A stretch of DNA of 64,000 bases from Celoporthe dispersa (taxonomy: Eukaryota > Ascomycota > Sordariomycetes > Diaporthales > Cryphonectriaceae), in the NCBI GenBank assembly GCA_016584495.1, contig WAID01000003.1:6404501-6468500 (forward strand), given 5' to 3'. The notes under the pieces are model-generated. The model had not been told where the DNA came from. It did not search any database and worked only from the letters and a program-made list of their open reading frames with translations. The stretch's first letter is position 1. Each line of letters opens with the position of its first letter. Both the position numbers and the translations under genes were made by a program. Positions 59,201 to 64,000 of the stretch are shown piece after piece.

Positions 59201-60531
59201 TGCTGAAGAGGCGTCGCCTGCGGCAGACGAGCTCTCTCTTGCGCCTCAGGAGGCCTCCAGCACCGGCGAAGAGGCCTCTCCCGCAGAGGAGGCTTCCATA
59301 GTGGGAGAAGCTCCCGCTGCGGTGGCAGATGTCTCTGTGGTGGTCAGCGAGGCCCCGCTGGTGGCTGAGGAGACCACCCCGCCGCCGAACAGGCAGACAG
59401 CACTGACGCCTTCACCGACCCGCCGAGAGAGGCGCATGACGAAGGCGTGCAGGAAGCTGCAGCCGACCAGATCACCCCAGCAGCCGAGGGAGCCGAGACT
59501 GCCGGCGAGGCTGCTCTACCCGCAAAGGAGGGCGAGGACGCCTTGGCTCCTCCCAAGCCTCACCTGCAGTCACTGGTCACAGTCCCAAGTCCGTCGGCGA
59601 AGCCAAGCAACGGCCACTTGTCCCCAGTTAGCGACGAGGACGAGGCCGTTGTCTTGAAGTCCAGCAAGGGCGACGACAAGACCGCCGAACCAACACAGCC
59701 CGAATACCTGACGCCAGAGCCGGCCGAGGCGCCGGGACATGAAGAGCCCGGTAGCCCGATGGAACCTCCGCCAAATGACGCAGATCCGGTTGCCGACTTT
59801 GCTCTCGAGGAAGAAGCACCCAAGATGGGCCTGGAGCCGACCGCTGCGGCATCACGAAGCCCTCAGATAGTCGTGTCCAGGGCCGAGGTGGCCCAGGATG
59901 AAGAGCTCATGCCGGCCTTGTCGCTGGGCGAGAGCGCCACCAAGGATATCGAGGGCCCAGGGGGGGCCGAGCAGCCTGCCAAAGATATGACCGACGCCCC
60001 CCGAGACGTCGGTGAAGCCGCTGAGGACAGCAAGACCTCGGGGGATGCCAAGTCCCCTGAGGCATCCCCGGGTCAGCAGCCCCCTGACGCTGCAGCCGAG
60101 AACGAGGAGGGCGTCAGGTCCAGAGAGGTCCAGGAGGGACCCCTCTCTGAAGCCGCCGCCGCATCGTCCGGTGCAGAGCCAAGCCAGTCTGGGTCCCTGA
60201 CGAAGCGGACGGTGGCACGACCCAGCTCGGCAGACCGCACCGGTACCCCCAACCCGATTGCCGACTCCCACAGGGAGGCAGCCAAGGATGGCAACTGGTT
60301 CTCGGCCTTTTTCAGGCTGATCTTCATCGACCTGTTTGGTAGCCTCATGTCAAGACTGTGCGGTGGCAAGCGCAAGACGTAAGGAGCAAGAAACCAAAAC
60401 CCCTCTACTACGGCACGGCGCACTCTCTGACGACGGTGCTTGTTAGAATCGCCACGACCGTGGTCGCCCTGGCTGCCGTGGGGCTGGTCTTGTATCAGAG
60501 GGGCAGAGATCCGGGGGGCGAGGTGGACTAA
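56279..60531 (+). CDS. Tail-anchored protein with N-terminal AMPK-beta-type glycogen-binding (CBM48-like) domain and long acidic repeat region
   Basis: Seven exons: 56279-56522, 56591-56705 (or from 56594), 56756-57062, 57127-57231, 57298-57405, 57462-60378 and 60447-60531. Residues 5-95 form an AMPK1_CBM domain: PPLYIAGSFSNPEWVPQPME, YQYKFRVGEGDWWILDEEAP, VTDESGNRNNIL, with the carbohydrate-contacting Trp and Asn positions kept. Exons 3-5 each end in a related EVADTAALLD-x-x-E helix. Exon 6 encodes about 970 residues of Glu/Ala/Pro-rich disorder with tandem EEAPV and EEEASAV repeats. The C-terminus has NWFSAFFRLIFIDLFGSLMS, then, after the last intron, a TM segment (TIATTVVALAAVGLVLYQ) and a short tail ending GGEVD, which suggests tail anchoring. 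One base appears to be missing in the C4 run at 59377-59380. Corrected length is about 1293 residues. Yeast Crp1/Mdg1 share the domain but not the anchor. A role tethering glycogen to membrane is inference. Confidence 0.85.
58700..59010. repeat. Coding minisatellites (EEAPV and EEEAxAV units)
   Basis: A 15-bp unit related to GTCGAAGAGGCTCCC is repeated about six times near 58706-58795. A 21-bp unit encoding EEEAPAV or EEEASAV is repeated four times near 58916-59000. Both keep the reading frame and lengthen the acidic region. Confidence 0.9.
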
Positions 60532-61490
60532 ACGGCCTCGGCCTCCGGAGGGGGGAGGGGGGGAGGAGGAGGGTGGAGACAGCAGTCGGCATTTCCTTGC
60601 AGCTCTGGTGGGGGTTTCTTTTGTTCTTCCAGCCTGTGCGGTGCGGAACGTGTGTGTGGTTTCCAGGCCTTGAGGGAGGGGAGGCATAATATGGAGGACC
60701 GTAATGGAAGGCCAGCTGCGCGAACAAAAGATGCCTCTCTGCACCCGCGCAGTTCTTGTTGTTTTTTTTGTTTGTTTTTTTTCGAAGGGGGGGGGGGTGG
60801 GGGAGAAGAAGCGGGAGGAGGCGGCCCGGCATGTATGATCGTATCGATGGATGCACACCTCTCACAAGCAGTCAAAAGGTTTCTGGTTCTTTATCTCAAT
60901 TGATAGTATCATGCTGTTTCGCACCTGTAGATGCATGTCTCCCGCAAGCGTCTGTAGCGGTGGTTCTGTCATGTCGCAGCGATGGTTCGTCACAGCATGC
61001 ACGAGCTTACACCCACTATGCACTCACACCCTGGTGGGATATGAGAGCCTCTTCAGCTGTGAGGCGCGCCGTCGTTGACGGCTCCTGCGGCGTGTTTTTA
61101 TTTGTTTATAAAAGAAAAGAACATCTCTCTGCGAATAAAAAAGAGGCAGCGAACAGGGCCACCGGCCGTACTCTCTTAAATCAAAGCTGCTTAGTCACCG
61201 TGATCCGATGTTTTGGGCCAAGGTGCGACTCCGCTGTCGCTGCTTGCGTCTTGTAGTAACCTCGGCTTAAGCTTTCCCCCCTTCAGGACAGTGAAGCTTT
61301 CGGTCCTCGTCTACCCCTGCATCCTCAGTGGCTGGAGGATATCTAGTCAGCCTTGTCAGTACCTCCTCTCAGGAACAGAAAGGGGGAGCCAGTCCTCTGT
61401 GGCCTCTCTGGATCTTTTCTTTTTTTTTTTCTTCTCTTGTCTTTTCTTTCTCTCTTCACCCCTTGGCACGCCTCCTCAACCCAGCAAGAC
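60532..61490. other. Intergenic between the CBM gene and the tfc7-like gene
   Basis: About 960 bp. It contains G- and T-homopolymers near 60760-60800, a TATAAAAG match at 61107-61114 and a CT-rich tract at 61410-61460 just before the next ATG. These last two may be the promoter of the downstream gene. No gene seen. Confidence 0.5.
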
Positions 61491-62637
61491 ATGTCACTCG
61501 AGGTGATCTACGTGACACGGCACGGCGTAAGTAGCTTCTCTGCTGCACTTTCTCGGACGTGGCTACCGGCCCTGTTTTATCTCACAAGCCTCGCCACCGT
61601 TGCCCACGGCTTACACACACCTCCCTCCCACCCTCTTAGTTTCGTTCCAACTGGGTTGTCGATCCCGCCAGTGGAGAGTATGGCAGCCACCTGAGATCAC
61701 CAACGGGCATAGCCGCCGACCCAGCGCTGACGGCGCACGGTGTCGACCAGGCAGAGGAGCTGGCAGCCCACCTGGTGACGCTGGACCCTCCGGCCGAGCG
61801 CATCTACTCCAGCCCCTACTACCGCTGCCTCCAGACGGCCCAGCCCTTTGTGGCGCGCCTCGGCGGACGACACCCCGCCTTGCTGGGGGAGGCTGGGCTG
61901 TCGGAGTGGTATGGCTCTGCCCCGTTCGAGCACCCCACCTCGGCACCGCCGGCGCAGCTCAAGGGCCTGTTCCCGGCCTATGACGCGAGCTACGTGTCCG
62001 CCGTGGTGCCCCCCAGGACGGGCGAGAGCATAGCCCAGCTTCACGAGCGGGCCGCCCTGACGCTGGACGCCATCATCCGGCGCTGTGACGAGGCAGGGGT
62101 GCGCGCCGTGCTGCTGTGCTCGCATGCCGCCACCATCATCGCCATAGGCAGGGTCCTGACCGGCCAGATGCCGGAGCACGTCGAGGCGGAGGACTTTCGT
62201 GTCTTCACCTGTGGCCTGAGCACCTTCAGGAGGAGGAGGAGGAGGCGGGCTGGCCAGGTTTCCCCCAGGGATCCCCGGCCTCTGACATGACCGGGCCAGC
62301 CACGGCTCTGCACTGGAAGGGCGGGAGGGGTGTCGGTGGCGGGTGGACGTGCGAGGTCAACAGCGACTGCAGCTTCCTCTCCGGGGGCGAGGAGCGAGGG
62401 TGGTGAGTGGCGCCTTGGGTTTTGGTTTTTTTTTGGTGGTTTTTTTTTTGGAGATCTCCTCTTCTCCTTGTCTCTCTCTCTCTCTCTCTCCCGCCCGCAG
62501 GTCTCAGTTACTGACAATCTAGGCGTTTCTCTGGGGACGAGGCCTTTGCCGGCGCCCAACAGGATACGTCCCAGAGAGACGCAGGGGTGGAGCTTGGAGT
62601 CATCGTTGAAGGGAAGAGGATGCCTCCGAGACTATAG
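61491..62637 (+). CDS. TFIIIC tau55/Tfc7-like protein with histidine phosphatase domain
   Basis: Phosphoglycerate-mutase-like protein of the type fused or related to the tau55 subunit of TFIIIC, the RNA polymerase III factor that binds tRNA gene boxes. Three exons: 61491-61526, 61640-62402 and 62523-62637. Exon 1 is just MSLEVIYVTRHG, with the catalytic RHG motif at its end; exon 2 starts FRSNWVVDPASGEYGSHLRS. Other catalytic features are ERIYSSPYYRCLQTA, LSEWYGS and VLLCSHAATIIAIG, so the His/Arg/Glu/His set looks intact. The C-terminus (WTCEVNSDCSFLSGGEERGW, then RFSGDEAFAG and AGVELGVIVEGKR) matches Tfc7-type tails. One base seems to be missing between 62225 and 62275, near an AGG repeat and C runs. 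Corrected length is about 304 residues. The phosphatase family is certain; the TFIIIC link is inferred from the tail. Confidence 0.85.
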
Positions 62638-63923
62638 CGGTTAGCCCTGTCTGAGACGAGACTGAACGGGTTCCCGCTGGGCAGACGGGCCACGTCCCCT
62701 TTCTCATTGTCCAGGAACACATACAACAAGTAGTCAACACTAATGCTGCACGAGAGAGCGCGCGAGGGGGGGGGGGGGCCGGGGCGGGCGGGGGGCGGGT
62801 GGCCAGCCTGCCAGCTCATCCGCACAGACGCGAGGTGGTCTCACGAGAATCTCGATACGATGTTTTTCTTGTTCCTGCACGAGAGGGATCGACTATGCAG
62901 GTCCGGCCCGCAGGTCGACTACTTTCCTGCGCACACCCATCCAGAAAAGAAAAGAAGAAAGAAAAAAAAAGCTCGCCGAACAGACAGGACTGGACGCCGA
63001 GGTGCATTCCGAACCGCCATGGAGGTTCTGATGACGCCGTGGTGTTACATCCGCCAGAGAAGAAAGGGGGCGCGTCGAGACCCAGCGAGCGAGCCATCAG
63101 ACACAGAAAACCGTTCCACCTGGGCCTGGGAGGAGAGAGGAGAGAGGAGAGCAGGGCCAACAGAAAGAGAGAAGAAGAATAAGACAAGGTGGTGTCCACC
63201 ACATACTGCAACGGTGGCGCATCTAGTCCACACAGGCCGTATTTCTCCCCCCCTTTCCCCCCCCCCCGCAATCCTCGGTACTTTGTATAGAAAATGTGGC
63301 GTCCTCAACGACTCAAGGGCCAAATGTCCACACCCACCCACACCCACACCCCTCCCCCTCCGGAGGTCTGCCGCGCCAATAGGTGGATCCAGGTGGGAGA
63401 TCTAGGAGCCAAGGTAGATTGGCGCTGTCATCCCTTGCGTACCTGGATTTGCTACTAACCAGCCGTGCGACAAGGTGACTGGGAGCGTCTGCGGGTGACC
63501 AGTCGTATCCAACCAACCCACACACACACACACCCACACACCCGAGAGAAGGAAAAAGAAAAGAGAGAAAGAGAGAGAGAGAAAAGACACACACACCAAA
63601 AAAAAACAGGGCAGCCCAGTCCTTACCGATTGCATCAACAGAGTTTGTTAGCCCGTGGGTGTGGGTCAGGGATTCAGAAGAAGCAAGTATGCAGAAGCGA
63701 TCAGGAAAGAAAGAAAGAAAAAAAAACCTTAACCAGTCATACCACATAGACCACATCAGCAGGAGCTCTCCTTCGGGCTGTTCCAGGAGACACCATCCTA
63801 CATGCTACAGAGTTTCGAGGAGCACAAAGTCCCGAGCACTCGCTACGAGGCCAACAGGTGAAAACGCCACCTGTGCTTCTGCAGGTCGCCGAGAACACCC
63901 TCCAGTCCTCCCTGACGAACAGC

Positions 63924-63954
<31 letters not shown>

Positions 63955-64000
63955 TCAATGTCGAACCGCCCTGGCCTGACACCAGCACCAAGACATGGCC
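62638..64000. other. Gene-free right end
   Basis: No gene recognised. It has G runs near 62766-62800, CA and GA repeats at 63519-63590 and a (GA)n tract at 63929-63955. Any coding sequence of the next gene lies beyond the window. Confidence 0.5.

Noticed and set aside
10285..62637. Programmed ribosomal frameshifting as the cause of the many frame breaks
   Set aside because: The sites share no slippery heptamer, go in both directions, and occur in unrelated genes; sequencing error is simpler.
1..64000. CRISPR array, prophage or integron-like structures
   Set aside because: The window is eukaryotic; the only regular repeats are microsatellites and coding minisatellites without unique spacers.
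1..64000. tRNA, 5S rRNA or snoRNA genes
   Set aside because: I looked for B-box-like TTCGA contexts and found none with a matching A-box and acceptor stem; a covariance-model scan would be needed to exclude them.

Overview
The window is nuclear DNA of a filamentous ascomycete (Pezizomycotina, most likely Sordariomycetes). The evidence is short GT-AG introns of about 50-110 bp, GC-rich codon use, CT-rich tracts upstream of start codons, and ascomycete-type families: a velvet factor, a fungal DUF7729-type surface protein, and Bre1, Bdp1, Iwr1 and Rad23 orthologues. I could not fix the genus.

Fifteen protein genes are supported. Left to right: a GH35 beta-galactosidase cut by the left edge (-); a 4-TM protein with a Ser-rich tail (+); Rad23 (+); TFIIIB subunit Bdp1 (-); the RING E3 ligase Bre1 (+); a SARAF-type ER protein (-); a full-size ABCB multidrug transporter (+); a GPI/DUF7729-type surface protein (+); a Utp16/Bud21-like U3 snoRNP protein (-); a VelC/VosA-like velvet protein (+); a mitochondrial TPR/Sel1-like protein (-); an unknown Ser/Thr/Pro-rich protein (+); the Pol II import factor Iwr1 (-); a protein with an N-terminal AMPK-beta-type glycogen-binding domain and a C-terminal membrane tail (+); and a TFIIIC tau55/Tfc7-like histidine phosphatase (+). 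Between them lie long gene-free stretches (1.6-7.6, 20.6-23.6, 27.8-33.1, 36.7-43.4, 45-48.4 and 62.6-64 kb) full of CT/GA/CA microsatellites and homopolymers. I recognise no RNA gene, intact transposon or CRISPR array.

Most genes are housekeeping: transcription machinery (Bdp1, Tfc7, Iwr1), ubiquitin and chromatin (Rad23, Bre1), ribosome biogenesis (Utp16-like) and calcium homeostasis (SARAF). There is no biosynthetic cluster.

Two things stand out. First, about sixteen single-base frame breaks, both gains and losses and mostly in short homopolymers, interrupt eleven of the fifteen genes while conserved protein continues in another frame. This looks like consensus error in the assembly rather than gene death. 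Second, the gene at 56.3-60.5 kb joins a glycogen-binding fold, duplicated exons, a large acidic repeat region and a tail anchor. This layout recalls animal Stbd1 and is the best candidate here for undescribed biology.
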